From: Limnohabitans sp. 63ED37-2
GTDB lineage: Bacteria; Pseudomonadota; Gammaproteobacteria; Burkholderiales; Burkholderiaceae_C
NCBI RefSeq assembly: GCF_001412535.1
Contig: NZ_CP011774.1
Location: 2,599,501-2,663,500, forward strand
Direction: 5' to 3'
DNA: 64,000 bases
A model generated the notes under the pieces. That model saw only the letters and a list, made by a program, of their open reading frames with translations. It did no database searches and was not told where the DNA came from. The first letter of the stretch is position 1; every line of letters begins with the position of its first letter. Both the position numbers and the translations under genes were made by a program. Below are positions 42,757 to 51,809 of this stretch, in pieces.

Positions 42757-43337
42757 GCCGCCATCAGGCGCTCCAAAGCGAGCAAATCCCCCCGGGGCGA
42801 GCGGCCTTGTGCATCGGGCAGCAAAGCCCCGCGCAAATCGTCCAGGTCGTAAATGCGCAGGTGCACACCCACATCTTCGTTCAAGGCTTCACAAAAACTG
42901 TGCAGACTCAACACCTCCACATCGTCGCCATGCAGGCCACGCACGGTTTGAGTCTCGTAGCGCTGGTTCTGGTTGATCAGGGCAATTTCGGCCGATTTGG
43001 GGTCGTCACAAAACAAGGCCAGGTCCACATCGCACAAGCGTGTGGCCCAACCTTGCCAGACCGCACCACCCAGGTGCGGTCGGAATTCAGCCAGGCGCTG
43101 CATCCAGACCCTTGCCAATTCGCGCAAGGCCAGCAATTCGCCCGGCTGCGTGTCGGCACAAAACAAGGCGATGTAGTCGCGCACCTCGGCCTCGACCACG
43201 TCGTTGGTGGGCAAAGCGGTGCGGGTGGGCAGGCCCAGATCTTTGAGGGCGCGGTGCTTGGCCGGGCCAAAGGCCAAGCCTTCTTCGACCACCAAACGGG
43301 CGGCGGTGGCGGCAATTTCAAGGGCAAGGTCGTTCAT
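42753..43337 (-). CDS. Conserved hypothetical protein with a possible nucleotidyltransferase-like core
   Basis: A 194-residue protein that I cannot assign. The segment GWATRLCDVDLALFCDDPKSAEIALINQNQ has a hydrophobic-Asp-x-Asp pattern reminiscent of minimal nucleotidyltransferases, but the GS motif is missing. An ATG two codons earlier (43343) is an alternative start. It is divergent from mpl by 71 bp and translationally coupled to the TlpA-like gene. This neighbourhood next to mpl recurs in Burkholderiales as far as I know. Confidence 0.7.
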   Translation of the reverse strand: MNDLALEIAATAARLVVEEGLAFGPAKHRALKDLGLPTRTALPTNDVVEAEVRDYIALFCADTQPGELLALRELARVWMQRLAEFRPHLGGAVWQGWATRLCDVDLALFCDDPKSAEIALINQNQRYETQTVRGLHGDDVEVLSLHSFCEALNEDVGVHLRIYDLDDLRGALLPDAQGRSPRGDLLALERLMAA

Positions 43338-43408
43338 GGGCACCGATTGTGACCGGCCACAACGGGTCTCAGTTCGGGTTACGCCCGATGGCCCCCTAAA
43401 ATCCGGGC

Positions 43409-44788
43409 ATGCATATACATATCTTGGGCATTTGTGGCACCTTCATGGGGGGCTTGGCCGCGCTGGCCCGCGAGGCAGGGCATCGGGTTACCGGGTGTGA
43501 CGCGGGCGTTTACCCGCCCATGAGTGACCAGCTGCGGGCTTTGGACATCGAGCTGATCGAGGGTTTTGACGCCGACCAGATGGCCCTGAAACCCGACATG
43601 TACGTGGTCGGCAACGTGGTCAGCCGGGCCCGATTGGCCGACGGCAACCCCAAATTCCCGCTGATGGAAGCCATTTTGGAGGCCGGTGCACCGTACACCA
43701 GCGGCCCCCAGTGGCTGTCCGAGCATGTGCTGCAAGGCCGCCATGTGCTGGCCGTGGCGGGTACCCACGGCAAAACCACCACCACCTCGATGCTGGCCTG
43801 GGTGCTGGAGCAAGCCGGTCTGCAACCCGGTTTTTTGGTGGGCGGCGTGCCGCTCAACTTTGGCGTCTCGGCCCGGCTGGGGGCTGGAAAGTATTTCGTG
43901 ATCGAAGCCGACGAATACGACACCGCCTTCTTCGACAAGCGCAGCAAGTTTGTGCACTACCGCCCGCGCACCGCCATCCTGAACAACCTCGAGTTCGACC
44001 ACGCCGACATCTTTGACGACCTGGCGGCGATTGAGCGCCAGTTCCACCACCTGGTGCGCACCGTGCCCGGCTCGGGCCGTGTGGTGGTCAACGGCCTGGA
44101 AGAAAGCCTGACGCGCGTGCTGGCACAAGGCTGTTGGAGCGAAGTTCGAACCTTTGGTGCAGCGGTGAGCGACTTTGTGGCCGAGGGTGAGCCTTCTCAG
44201 TTCCAAGTTTTGCAGGCTGGCCAACCGGTGGCCGAAGTGCAATGGGCCATTGGCGGCGTGCACAACCAGCTCAATGCGCTGGCATCCATCGCGGCCGCCG
44301 AGCATGTGGGCGTGAGCCCAGCTGTGGCGGCGCAAGCCTTGGCCACATTTGAAAACGTCAAACGCCGCATGGAAGTGCGTGGCACCGTCCAACGCGAAGG
44401 GGGTGGCATCACCGTTTACGACGACTTCGCCCACCACCCCACCGCGATCCGCACCACCATCAACGGCCTGCGCCGCCAAGTGGGCCCAGCCCGCATCCTG
44501 GCGATTTTTGAGCCCCGCAGCAACACCATGAAGCTTGGCACCATGAAAGCCCAGCTGCCCTGGAGCCTGGAAGAAGCCGATCTGGCCTTTTGCCATTCAG
44601 GTGGACTGGGCTGGGACGCAGTTGCGGCGCTTGAACCCATGGGCTCCAAAGCGCAGGTGGGTACCAACATCGACGAGGTGATTGCCCAGGTGCTGGCGCA
44701 AGTTCAGCCCGGCGACCACTTGCTGTGTATGAGCAACGGCGGCTTTGGTGGAATTCACACGAAGCTGCTCGCTGCCCTCAACAAGTAA
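43409..44788 (+). CDS. mpl: UDP-N-acetylmuramate:tripeptide ligase Mpl
   Basis: A 459-residue Mur ligase that attaches recycled L-Ala-D-Glu-meso-DAP to UDP-MurNAc. The N-terminal HIHILGICGTFMGGLAALAREAGH, the ATP P-loop AGTHGKTTTTSMLAW, FFDKRSKFVHYRPRTAILNNL, and YDDFAHHPTAIRTTINGL and EPRSNTMKLG are Mpl-type rather than MurC-type motifs. It works in the same recycling route as AmpD. Confidence 0.95.
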   Translation: MHIHILGICGTFMGGLAALAREAGHRVTGCDAGVYPPMSDQLRALDIELIEGFDADQMALKPDMYVVGNVVSRARLADGNPKFPLMEAILEAGAPYTSGPQWLSEHVLQGRHVLAVAGTHGKTTTTSMLAWVLEQAGLQPGFLVGGVPLNFGVSARLGAGKYFVIEADEYDTAFFDKRSKFVHYRPRTAILNNLEFDHADIFDDLAAIERQFHHLVRTVPGSGRVVVNGLEESLTRVLAQGCWSEVRTFGAAVSDFVAEGEPSQFQVLQAGQPVAEVQWAIGGVHNQLNALASIAAAEHVGVSPAVAAQALATFENVKRRMEVRGTVQREGGGITVYDDFAHHPTAIRTTINGLRRQVGPARILAIFEPRSNTMKLGTMKAQLPWSLEEADLAFCHSGGLGWDAVAALEPMGSKAQVGTNIDEVIAQVLAQVQPGDHLLCMSNGGFGGIHTKLLAALNK

Positions 44789-44828
44789 ACCCACAAAGAC
44801 CGCGCACGGGCGCTTGCCGCTTCGAATG

Positions 44829-44851
44829 CGGTGCCTGCGAAACAGGCACCG
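44829..44851. repeat. Perfect 9-bp hairpin between convergent mpl and DAHP synthase genes
   Basis: CGGTGCCTG and CAGGCACCG flank the loop CGAAA. Located in the 69-bp tail-to-tail gap, it can fold in both transcripts, but no T run follows, so its role as a bidirectional terminator is uncertain. Confidence 0.5.
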
Positions 44852-44857
44852 ACCAGC

Positions 44858-45979
44858 TCAACGCGAGCGGCGCGCCTTCACCGCATCTGACAGCACCTGC
44901 AACACGCCTTCGCTGTCGTCCCAGCCAATGCAAGCGTCGGTGATGCTCTGGCCGTAGGTCAGGTTCGCCACATCGTGCTGGCCAGGCGTGAATTTCTGAG
45001 CGCCGTCTTTCAAGTGGCTTTCCACCATGACGCCGAACACTTGCCGCGAGCCGCCGCTGATTTGCGCGGCGATGTCCTTGGCCACGTCGATCTGGCGCTC
45101 GTGCTTTTTGCTGCTGTTGGCGTGGCTGCAGTCCACCATCAAAGTGGCGGGCAGCTTGGCGGCTTCGAGTTCCTTGCAGGCCGCGGCCACGCTTTCAGCG
45201 TCGTAATTGGGCGCTTTGCCGCCGCGCAAAATCACATGGCAGTCTTGATTGCCTTGGGTCTGCACGATGGCGACCTGGCCATTTTTGTGCACCGACAAGA
45301 AGTGATGCCCACGGGCAGCCGCCTGGATCGCATCGGTCGCGATCTTGATGTTCCCGTCGGTGCCGTTTTTGAAGCCGATGGGCGCCGACAGGCCCGAAGC
45401 CAGCTCGCGGTGAACCTGGCTCTCGGTGGTGCGGGCGCCGATGGCGCCCCAGCTGATCAAGTCGCCAATGTACTGGGGCGAGATCACGTCCAAAAACTCG
45501 CTGCCTGCGGGCAGGCCTTGGCGGTTGATCTCGATCAGCAGCTGGCGTGCGATGCGCAGGCCTTCGTCGATGCGGTAGCTCTCGTCCAGGTAGGGGTCAT
45601 TGATCAGGCCCTTCCAGCCCACGGTGGTGCGGGGCTTTTCGAAGTACACACGCATCACGATCTCGAGCGTATCGGCGTACTTGTCCCGCAAGGGCTTCAA
45701 ACGGCGGGCATAGTCCAGGGCGGCGGCCGGGTCGTGGATCGAGCAAGGGCCAATGATGACCAGCAGGCGGTCATCCTGGCCGTGCACGATCTTGGCGATC
45801 GATTGGCGGGTTTGGGAGATCAGAGTTTCCGTGGCCGTGCCGGCTATCGGGAAAAAACGGATCAAATGTTCTGGCGGCGGGAGCACGGTGATGTCCTTGA
45901 TGCGTTCGTCGTCGGTCTGGCCAGTGCGGTCGGCGGCATTCGGATACCAGCTCTCGGGGGCTGCGGTTTTGGCATTCAT
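44858..45979 (-). CDS. 3-deoxy-7-phosphoheptulonate (DAHP) synthase, class I
   Basis: A 373-residue type I DAHP synthase (AroF/G/H family), condensing PEP and erythrose 4-phosphate in the first step of aromatic synthesis. Motifs: LLVIIGPCSIHDPAAALDYA, RVYFEKPRTTVGWKGLINDP, SWGAIGARTTESQVHRELASG, GFKNGTDGN and TLMVDCSHANSSK. GAGGAG lies before the ATG. It is preceded by an aromatic-codon leader and attenuator (46011-46141), so transcription is predicted to respond to Phe/Tyr/Trp supply. Which effector inhibits the enzyme itself cannot be read from the sequence. Confidence 0.95.
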   Translation of the reverse strand: MNAKTAAPESWYPNAADRTGQTDDERIKDITVLPPPEHLIRFFPIAGTATETLISQTRQSIAKIVHGQDDRLLVIIGPCSIHDPAAALDYARRLKPLRDKYADTLEIVMRVYFEKPRTTVGWKGLINDPYLDESYRIDEGLRIARQLLIEINRQGLPAGSEFLDVISPQYIGDLISWGAIGARTTESQVHRELASGLSAPIGFKNGTDGNIKIATDAIQAAARGHHFLSVHKNGQVAIVQTQGNQDCHVILRGGKAPNYDAESVAAACKELEAAKLPATLMVDCSHANSSKKHERQIDVAKDIAAQISGGSRQVFGVMVESHLKDGAQKFTPGQHDVANLTYGQSITDACIGWDDSEGVLQVLSDAVKARRSR

Positions 45980-46010
45980 CGTGGACTCCTCAGATTGAAA
46001 AAAACAGGTG

Positions 46011-46043
46011 AAAAAAAACCGCCGGGCTTTGGGGCTCCGGCGG
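46011..46043 (-). terminator. Attenuator terminator in the DAHP synthase leader
   Basis: On the minus strand, CCGCCGG (46043-46037) and CCGGCGG (46025-46019) pair around a short loop and run directly into eight T residues (46018-46011), ending 31 bp before the structural gene. The left arm CCGCCGG can alternatively pair with a CCGGCGG copy within the leader ORF (46092-46086), giving a mutually exclusive antiterminator. Confidence 0.85.
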
Positions 46044-46066
46044 TGTGTGTCGAGATGTTCGGGTGC

Positions 46067-46141
46067 TTATGCGCTCGCCTCTCGTCCGCCGGGAACTGAG
46101 AACCAAAAATAAAAAAAGTAAAACGCGGTGCGCAAAGACAT
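46067..46141 (-). CDS. Aromatic leader peptide of the DAHP synthase attenuator
   Basis: A 24-codon ORF starting at ATG 46141 begins MSLRTA, continues with FYFFYFWF (five Phe, two Tyr, one Trp in a row of eight) and ends TAA at 46067-46069. The aromatic run is encoded by 46123-46100, just upstream of the antiterminator arm at 46092-46086. A ribosome stalled for charged tRNA-Phe, -Tyr or -Trp would leave that arm free to block the terminator. No clear Shine-Dalgarno precedes the ATG. Too short for routine gene finders. Confidence 0.85.
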   Translation of the reverse strand: MSLRTAFYFFYFWFSVPGGREASA

Positions 46142-46231
46142 GGGTTCAATGTATCACAGCTGAATGACAGTTCCTGACAGGCCGATCCGGGGACAAACCC
46201 GGAGGGCCTTTTGGGGCATCAGGACTCATGT

Positions 46232-47692
46232 TCAGGCCGTGCCCCCAACGGTCAGGCCATCGATGCGCAAGGTTGGCTGACCCACGCCCACCGGCACGCT
46301 CTGGCCTTCCTTGCCACAGGTGCCCACACCCGAGTCGAGCTTCATGTCGTTGCCGATCATGCTGATCTTCTTGAGCGATTCGGGGCCGCTGCCGATCAGG
46401 GTGGCGCCCTTGACGGGGTATTGGATCTTGCCGTTTTCCACCCAATACGCCTGGCTGGCCGAGAACACGAATTTGCCGCTGGTGATGTCGACCTGGCCGC
46501 CCGCAAAGTTGGTGGCGTACAGGCCTTTTTTGATGCTGGCCACGATTTCTTCGGCGCTTTTGTCGCCGCCCAGCATGTAGGTGTTGGTCATGCGCGGCAT
46601 GGGCACATGGGCATAGCTTTCGCGGCGGCCGTTGCCCGTGGGTTTGACGCCCATCAATCGCGCGTTCATCGCGTCCTGGATGTAGCCACGCAAGATGCCG
46701 TCTTCGATCAGCACGTTCTTTTGGCTGGCATGGCCTTCGTCGTCCACGTTCAGCGAGCCCCGGCGGTCGGCGATGGTGCCGTCATCCAGCACGGTGACAC
46801 CTTTGGCCGCCACGCGCTGGCCAATACGGCCGCTGAAGGCGCTTGAGCCCTTGCGGTTGAAGTCGCCCTCCAGGCCGTGGCCAACAGCCTCGTGCAGGAG
46901 CACGCCAGGCCAGCCATTGCCCAGCACCACCGTCATCTCGCCTGCGGGTGCGGGGCGGGCTTCGAGGTTGATCAGCGCGGCCGACACGGCTTCTTGCACA
47001 TAGCTCTCGACCATGGCATCGTCAAAGTAGGCCAGGCCAAAGCGGCCACCGCCGCCACTGCTGCCCACTTCACGGCGGCCGTTTTGCTCGGCGATCACCG
47101 TGACCGACAGGCGGATCAAGGGGCGCACATCGGCGGCCAAGGTCCCGTCAGCGCGGGCGACCATCACCACGTCGTATTCGGTGGCCAAACCGGCCATGAC
47201 CTGCACCACACGCGGATCCTTGGCACGGGCAATTTTTTCCACACGCCCCAGCAGGTTCACCTTGGCCGTGCTGTCCAGGGTGGACATCGGGTCCAGCGAA
47301 GGGTAGAGCGAGCGACTGGCCGACACCTTTCGGGCGGGCACTTTGATGCGCTTGTTTAGTGTGGCCTGCGCGATGGTGCGCACGGTCATGGCGGCGTCCA
47401 TCAAAGACGCTTCGGAGATGTCGTCCGAGTAAGCGAAGGCTGTTTTTTCGCCCGACACGGCCCGCACGCCCACACCTTGGTCGATGCTGAAGCTGCCGGT
47501 CTTGACGATGCCCTCTTCCAAGCTCCAACCTTCGGAGCGGGTGTACTGGAAATACAGGTCGGCGTCATCGACAGCGTGGGCCTTGATGGCGGCCAACGCC
47601 CGGCTCAGGTGGGTTTCATCCAGCCCAAAAGGCTCAAGCAAGAGGGATCGGGCCGTGGCCAAGCGTTCGATGGTGGGTTCGCGTGAAATCAT
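46232..47692 (-). CDS. tldD: Metalloprotease TldD
   Basis: A 486-residue TldD subunit of the TldD/TldE protease, which processes small peptides and degrades unfolded substrates. The zinc motif H267-E268-x3-H272 lies in LLHEAVGHGLEGDF; SGRIGQRVAAKGVTVLDDGT and NARLMGVKPTGNGRRESY are further family features. ATG 47692 is chosen by homology at the N-terminus. It is followed by the DAHP synthase leader region. The partner tldE/pmbA is not in the window. Confidence 0.95.
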   Translation of the reverse strand: MISREPTIERLATARSLLLEPFGLDETHLSRALAAIKAHAVDDADLYFQYTRSEGWSLEEGIVKTGSFSIDQGVGVRAVSGEKTAFAYSDDISEASLMDAAMTVRTIAQATLNKRIKVPARKVSASRSLYPSLDPMSTLDSTAKVNLLGRVEKIARAKDPRVVQVMAGLATEYDVVMVARADGTLAADVRPLIRLSVTVIAEQNGRREVGSSGGGGRFGLAYFDDAMVESYVQEAVSAALINLEARPAPAGEMTVVLGNGWPGVLLHEAVGHGLEGDFNRKGSSAFSGRIGQRVAAKGVTVLDDGTIADRRGSLNVDDEGHASQKNVLIEDGILRGYIQDAMNARLMGVKPTGNGRRESYAHVPMPRMTNTYMLGGDKSAEEIVASIKKGLYATNFAGGQVDITSGKFVFSASQAYWVENGKIQYPVKGATLIGSGPESLKKISMIGNDMKLDSGVGTCGKEGQSVPVGVGQPTLRIDGLTVGGTA

Positions 47693-47784
47693 GGGGTCAT
47701 TGTAGGCACGGAACAAGACCCTTGCCGAGTCTGGAGAGACAAGCCTCAGACACGGGTCTGATCTTGCCAAGCACAGGGCGCCGC

Positions 47785-48672
47785 TCAGCGCTGGCGCATG
47801 AGTTGCAGCAAAGCCGCGTCATCGAGGTCAGCCCAGCCCTGCTGCAGCGCTTGGGCAAACAGTTCGCGTGCGATGCGGCCCAAAGGGGGGTCAAACGCCA
47901 CTTCTTCGGCGGCAGCCAGGGCCAGGCCCGTGTCCTTGGCCAACAAACTCACATGGGCACGGGGCACCAGGTCACCGGCCAGTGCGCGGCGCATGCGGTC
48001 CGATCCGATCCAGCTTTGCCCGCTGGAGGCCTCGATCACGGAGAGCGTGGCCGCGGGCGCCAGGCCCAAGCGTTCGGCCAGGGCCATGGCCTCGGCAGCA
48101 CCGGCCAAGTTCACAGCTGCAAGCAGGTTGTTGACCAGTTTGGTGCGTGCCCCATCACCTGCCCGGGTGCCCACGTGAAAGACCTGGTCGCTCAAAGCGT
48201 TCAGCAAGTTTTGGTGGTGCGTCCACACGGCATCCGAACACGCCACCATCAGGCTCATGCGGCCCTCACGGGCGCGCACGGGGCCACCGGACATCGGCGC
48301 GTCCATGCAATCGACGCCCTGAAGCGCCAAACGCTTGGCCTGCAACTCGACCGTGGCAGGCCCCAGCGTCGGGCACAGCATCACACACTGGCCGGGCTGC
48401 AAGTGCGCACCCGCACCTCCCTCGCCCCACAGCACCACATCGGTTTGTGCCGCATCGACCACCGCGACCAGCAACACCCCTTGGGGTGCCAAGACCTGTG
48501 CAGCCTGCCCGGCCGAGCTGCAAGGCACTGCCCCCAGCGCCACGGCTTGGGCCTGCGCCCGTGCATCGCTGTCGTGCACGGCCACTGACCAGCCCATATC
48601 GCACAAGCGGGCCAACATGGCGCCGCCCATATTGCCTGCACCGACCACCGCCACAGCACTTGAAGGCATCAT
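47785..48672 (-). CDS. 3-hydroxyisobutyrate dehydrogenase-family NAD(P)-dependent oxidoreductase
   Basis: A 295-residue beta-hydroxyacid dehydrogenase. The Rossmann motif is VAVVGAGNMGGAMLARL (6-22), the substrate loop MDAPMSGGPVRAREG lies near 122, and the catalytic lysine is in GDGARTKLVNNLLAAVN near 170. The substrate is not identifiable; L-threonate, glyoxylate/succinic semialdehyde and 3-hydroxyisobutyrate enzymes share the fold. Its start overlaps the rodA stop by 4 bp. Confidence 0.87.
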   Translation of the reverse strand: MMPSSAVAVVGAGNMGGAMLARLCDMGWSVAVHDSDARAQAQAVALGAVPCSSAGQAAQVLAPQGVLLVAVVDAAQTDVVLWGEGGAGAHLQPGQCVMLCPTLGPATVELQAKRLALQGVDCMDAPMSGGPVRAREGRMSLMVACSDAVWTHHQNLLNALSDQVFHVGTRAGDGARTKLVNNLLAAVNLAGAAEAMALAERLGLAPAATLSVIEASSGQSWIGSDRMRRALAGDLVPRAHVSLLAKDTGLALAAAEEVAFDPPLGRIARELFAQALQQGWADLDDAALLQLMRQR

Positions 48673-49856
48673 GTTTGCACCAGTTGTTTCGACTTGGCAA
48701 TCGACATCAAAATGCCCAGCGCCAGCCCCAAAGTGACCATGGCCGTGCCGCCATAACTGATGAAAGGCAAGGGCACACCCACGACCGGCAAGATCCCACT
48801 GACCATGCCCATGTTCACAAAAGCGTAAGTGAAGAAAATCATGGCCATGCTGCCCGCCAACAAACGGCTGAACAAGGTAGGCGCCTGCATGGCAATGACC
48901 AGGGCCCGGTAAATCAGGAAGAAAAAGCAGGTCAGCAACACCAAGCCACCCAACAGGCCAAACTCTTCACCCAAGGCCGCAAAAATGAAGTCGGTGGTGC
49001 GCTCAGGGATGAACTCCAGGTGGGTTTGAGTGCCCTGCATGAAGCCCTTGCCCCAAAAGCCACCCGAACCGATCGCGATCATGCCCTGAATGATGTGAAA
49101 GCCCTTGCCCAAAGGGTCACGGCCCGGGTCCAGCAAGGTGCACACCCTTTGGCGCTGGTACTCGTGCAGGACATGCCAATCCACATCGGGCTGGCACAGG
49201 CTGGGCTCCATGATCACCAGCACCACAATGCCCACCAGCCCCAAAACGAAGGGCGGCACTATCCAGCGCCACTTGAGTCCTGCAAAGAAAATCACGGCCA
49301 AGCCCGCCGCCAGCACCAGTAAAGAAGTTCCCAGATCCGGCTGCTTCATGATCAGCAACACGGGGATGCCCAAAATCAGCAAAGAAACTGCGAAGTCAAA
49401 GGGCCGCAACTGCCCCTCGCGTTTTTGAAACCAAGCCGCCAGCATCAAGGGCAAGGCAATTTTCAGGATCTCACTGGGCTGGATCACGATGCCCAGGTTG
49501 AGCCATCGCGTGGAACCTTTTCGGGTGATACCAAACAGCGCCACCGCCACCAACAAAATCACACCGACCGCATACACCGGAACCGCCCAGGCCATCAGCT
49601 TGGAAGGTGGAATCTGGGCCACCACCAACATGATGAATCCCGCAATCAACATGTTGCGACCATGGTCAACAAAGCGGGTGCCGTGGTCATAGCCCGAGGA
49701 ATACATGATCAACATGCCCAAGCAGGCCAGCAAGAAGACTGCGAAAGCCAAGGGCCCATCAAAGCCCTCCAGCAAACGCCACAAGCGCTGCAGCACCGTG
49801 GGCTTTTGAATGACGGAGGACGATCTCAGTGGCGCTTGGCGTGCGGTCTTGTGCAT
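48669..49856 (-). CDS. rodA: Rod shape-determining peptidoglycan polymerase RodA
   Basis: A 395-residue SEDS-family integral membrane protein with about 10 helices. Diagnostic features are GSTRWLNLGIVIQPSEILKIALPLMLAAWF, KQPDLGTSLLVLAAGLAVIFFAGL, FIPERTTDFIFAALGEEFGLLGGLVLL and VGVPLPFISYGGTAMVTLGLALGILM. It polymerises glycan strands with PBP2 for side-wall elongation. It is followed after a 4-bp overlap by the dehydrogenase gene. mreBCD and mrdA are not in the window. Confidence 0.95.
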   Translation of the reverse strand: MHKTARQAPLRSSSVIQKPTVLQRLWRLLEGFDGPLAFAVFLLACLGMLIMYSSGYDHGTRFVDHGRNMLIAGFIMLVVAQIPPSKLMAWAVPVYAVGVILLVAVALFGITRKGSTRWLNLGIVIQPSEILKIALPLMLAAWFQKREGQLRPFDFAVSLLILGIPVLLIMKQPDLGTSLLVLAAGLAVIFFAGLKWRWIVPPFVLGLVGIVVLVIMEPSLCQPDVDWHVLHEYQRQRVCTLLDPGRDPLGKGFHIIQGMIAIGSGGFWGKGFMQGTQTHLEFIPERTTDFIFAALGEEFGLLGGLVLLTCFFFLIYRALVIAMQAPTLFSRLLAGSMAMIFFTYAFVNMGMVSGILPVVGVPLPFISYGGTAMVTLGLALGILMSIAKSKQLVQT

Positions 49857-49862
49857 GGCAGA

Positions 49863-50864
49863 TCAGGCAAATTCGCCCTTGGGGTCGCGCCCCATCAGGG
49901 CCACAACTGCCTCACGGGGACTCAAGCGTGCATCGAGCAGAGCCACCACCGCCTCGGTGATCGGCATGTCGACACCCAAGGCGCGGGCACGTTGCATGAC
50001 GGTGCGGGCGCTGTACACCCCCTCGGCCACATGCCCGAGCGATGCCACTGCCTGATCCAAGGTCTGGCCTTGGGCCAGCAACAAACCCACTTTTCGGTTG
50101 CGGCTGAGCTCGCCCGTGGCCGTCAACACCAGGTCACCCAGGCCAGACAAACCCATGAATGTGTCGCTGTGCGCGCCCAGCGCCAGGCCCAGGCGTGTCA
50201 TTTCGGCCAAGCCCCGCGTGATGAGGGCTGCTCGCGCATTGAGGCCGAGATGCAGACCATCGCACAAGCCTGTGGCGATGGCCAACACGTTCTTCACAGC
50301 GCCGCCCACCTCCACGCCCACGATGTCGCTGTTGGCATAAACGCGCAAAGCTGGACCATGAAAAGCGTGCACCAAGGCGTCACGCACGGGGGCATGAGCA
50401 CTGGCGGCCACAAGGGCTGTGGGCTGCTGACGCGCCACTTCCAGGGCGAAACTGGGGCCACTCAAAGCACCCGCTTTCAGGTGCGGGGCCACTTGGGCCT
50501 GCACCTCGTGCGGCATCAGCCCCGTACCCGACTCCAGGCCCTTGCACAGCCAAACGACAGGTGCTATCACATTGGCCATGGCCGTGAGCGTGGCCCGCAA
50601 ACCCGCCATGGGCGTGGCGATGACCCACAAGTTGCAGTTGGGCGAAGTCGACAACAAAGAGGCCAATGGGGCCGATGAAATCTCTATCGAATCAGGCAAA
50701 TCAACGCCTGGCAGGTAACGGGCATTTTGTTTGTCCGTGCGCAAGGCGTCGGCTTGGGCAGCGTCACGGGCGTGCAAAGTGACGGCGTGCCCGCCCGTTT
50801 GACGGGCCGCCGCCAATGCCATGGCGGTGCCCCAAGCGCCGGCACCAATGAGGGTGATGTGCAT
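49863..50864 (-). CDS. gpsA: NAD(P)-dependent glycerol-3-phosphate dehydrogenase GpsA
   Basis: A 333-residue enzyme that makes sn-glycerol 3-phosphate for phospholipid synthesis. The NAD-binding start is HITLIGAGAWGTAMALAAAR, the substrate site LSGPSFALEVARQ, and the catalytic lysine GGAVKNVLAIATGLCDGL. ATG 50864 fits the nucleotide-binding motif at the N-terminus. It follows secB by 25 bp, the order seen across proteobacteria. Confidence 0.95.
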   Translation of the reverse strand: MHITLIGAGAWGTAMALAAARQTGGHAVTLHARDAAQADALRTDKQNARYLPGVDLPDSIEISSAPLASLLSTSPNCNLWVIATPMAGLRATLTAMANVIAPVVWLCKGLESGTGLMPHEVQAQVAPHLKAGALSGPSFALEVARQQPTALVAASAHAPVRDALVHAFHGPALRVYANSDIVGVEVGGAVKNVLAIATGLCDGLHLGLNARAALITRGLAEMTRLGLALGAHSDTFMGLSGLGDLVLTATGELSRNRKVGLLLAQGQTLDQAVASLGHVAEGVYSARTVMQRARALGVDMPITEAVVALLDARLSPREAVVALMGRDPKGEFA

Positions 50865-50889
50865 GGTCCGGCTGAACCTCGGGTTCTGC

Positions 50890-51369
50890 TTACTGCGTGA
50901 TCGCAGCGGCCTGCTCGGCTTGCTGAACTTGTTGCTGCTCGTACATGGCCTGGAAATTGATCTCGGCCAAGTGCACGGGCGGGAAGCCAGCACGGGTGAT
51001 CAGGTCGGCCACATTGCCACGCAGGTAGGGGTACACGATTTGCGGGCAAGCGATGCCCATCACGGGACCCATCTGGTCTTCCGGCAGGTTGCGGATTTCG
51101 AAAATGCCGCCTTGCTTGCACTCGACCAAGAACACGGTCTTGTCGGCAATTTTGGTGTGCACGGTCGCGGTCACACAAACCTCAAAAACGCCTTCGGCCA
51201 CGGGTGTGGCTTCCACGCCCAACTGGATGTCCACGCTGGGTTGTTGTTGGTCAAGCAAGATGGCGGGTGAATTGGGTTGCTCCAGCGAAGCCTCTTTCAG
51301 GTAGACACGCTGAATCTGGAAAACAGGGGCTTGGGCTTCTGGGCTTGGGGTGACGGCGGTATCGGTCAT
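50890..51369 (-). CDS. secB: Protein-export chaperone SecB
   Basis: A 159-residue cytoplasmic chaperone that keeps preproteins export-competent and hands them to SecA. PVFQIQRVYLKEASLEQPNSP, GIFEIRNLPEDQMGPVMGIACPQIVYPYLRG and HLAEINFQAMYEQQ are characteristic. It is the first of secB-gpsA; glutaredoxin and rhodanese genes lie upstream on the same strand. Confidence 0.96.
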   Translation of the reverse strand: MTDTAVTPSPEAQAPVFQIQRVYLKEASLEQPNSPAILLDQQQPSVDIQLGVEATPVAEGVFEVCVTATVHTKIADKTVFLVECKQGGIFEIRNLPEDQMGPVMGIACPQIVYPYLRGNVADLITRAGFPPVHLAEINFQAMYEQQQVQQAEQAAAITQ

Positions 51370-51501
51370 GGATAAATCTTTGAAAGGGTGGCGCCGAAAT
51401 CAAACGGGCCTGAGAAATAGAAAGACTGTCAATTATCAGCGATGAAAGCCGAAGCTCAGAGCGGTCAAGGCTTGTGAAAACCCTGAGGACCCGGCTTCGC
51501 T

Positions 51502-51762
51502 TCAGGCTGCTTGAAGCAGGGGCAACAACCCCCCTTTGGCGTCCAGCGCCATCAGGTCATCACAGCCGCCCACATGGGTTTGGCCGATGAAAATTTGGGG
51601 CACTGTGCGGCGTCCGGTGATTTGCATCATGTGATCGCGCTGAGCGGGATCGGTATCGATGCGGATCTCTTCGATCTGCTCCACCCCTTTGGACTTGAGA
51701 ATTTGCTTGGCTCGGACGCAGTAAGGGCAAACAGCGGTGGTGTACATCTTGACGGCGGTCAT
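51502..51762 (-). CDS. grxC: Glutaredoxin 3 (GrxC)
   Basis: An 86-residue dithiol glutaredoxin with C12-P-Y-C15, TVPQIFIGQTHVGGCDDL (cis-Pro and glutathione contact) and a short C-terminal helix. It reduces disulfides with glutathione, including ribonucleotide reductase. ATG 51762 is set by homology. It follows the rhodanese gene by 47 bp. Confidence 0.93.
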   Translation of the reverse strand: MTAVKMYTTAVCPYCVRAKQILKSKGVEQIEEIRIDTDPAQRDHMMQITGRRTVPQIFIGQTHVGGCDDLMALDAKGGLLPLLQAA

Positions 51763-51809
51763 GGGGATTCCTTGTGGCAATGCGGTGGGAGATGGGTCAA
51801 AAAACGGGT

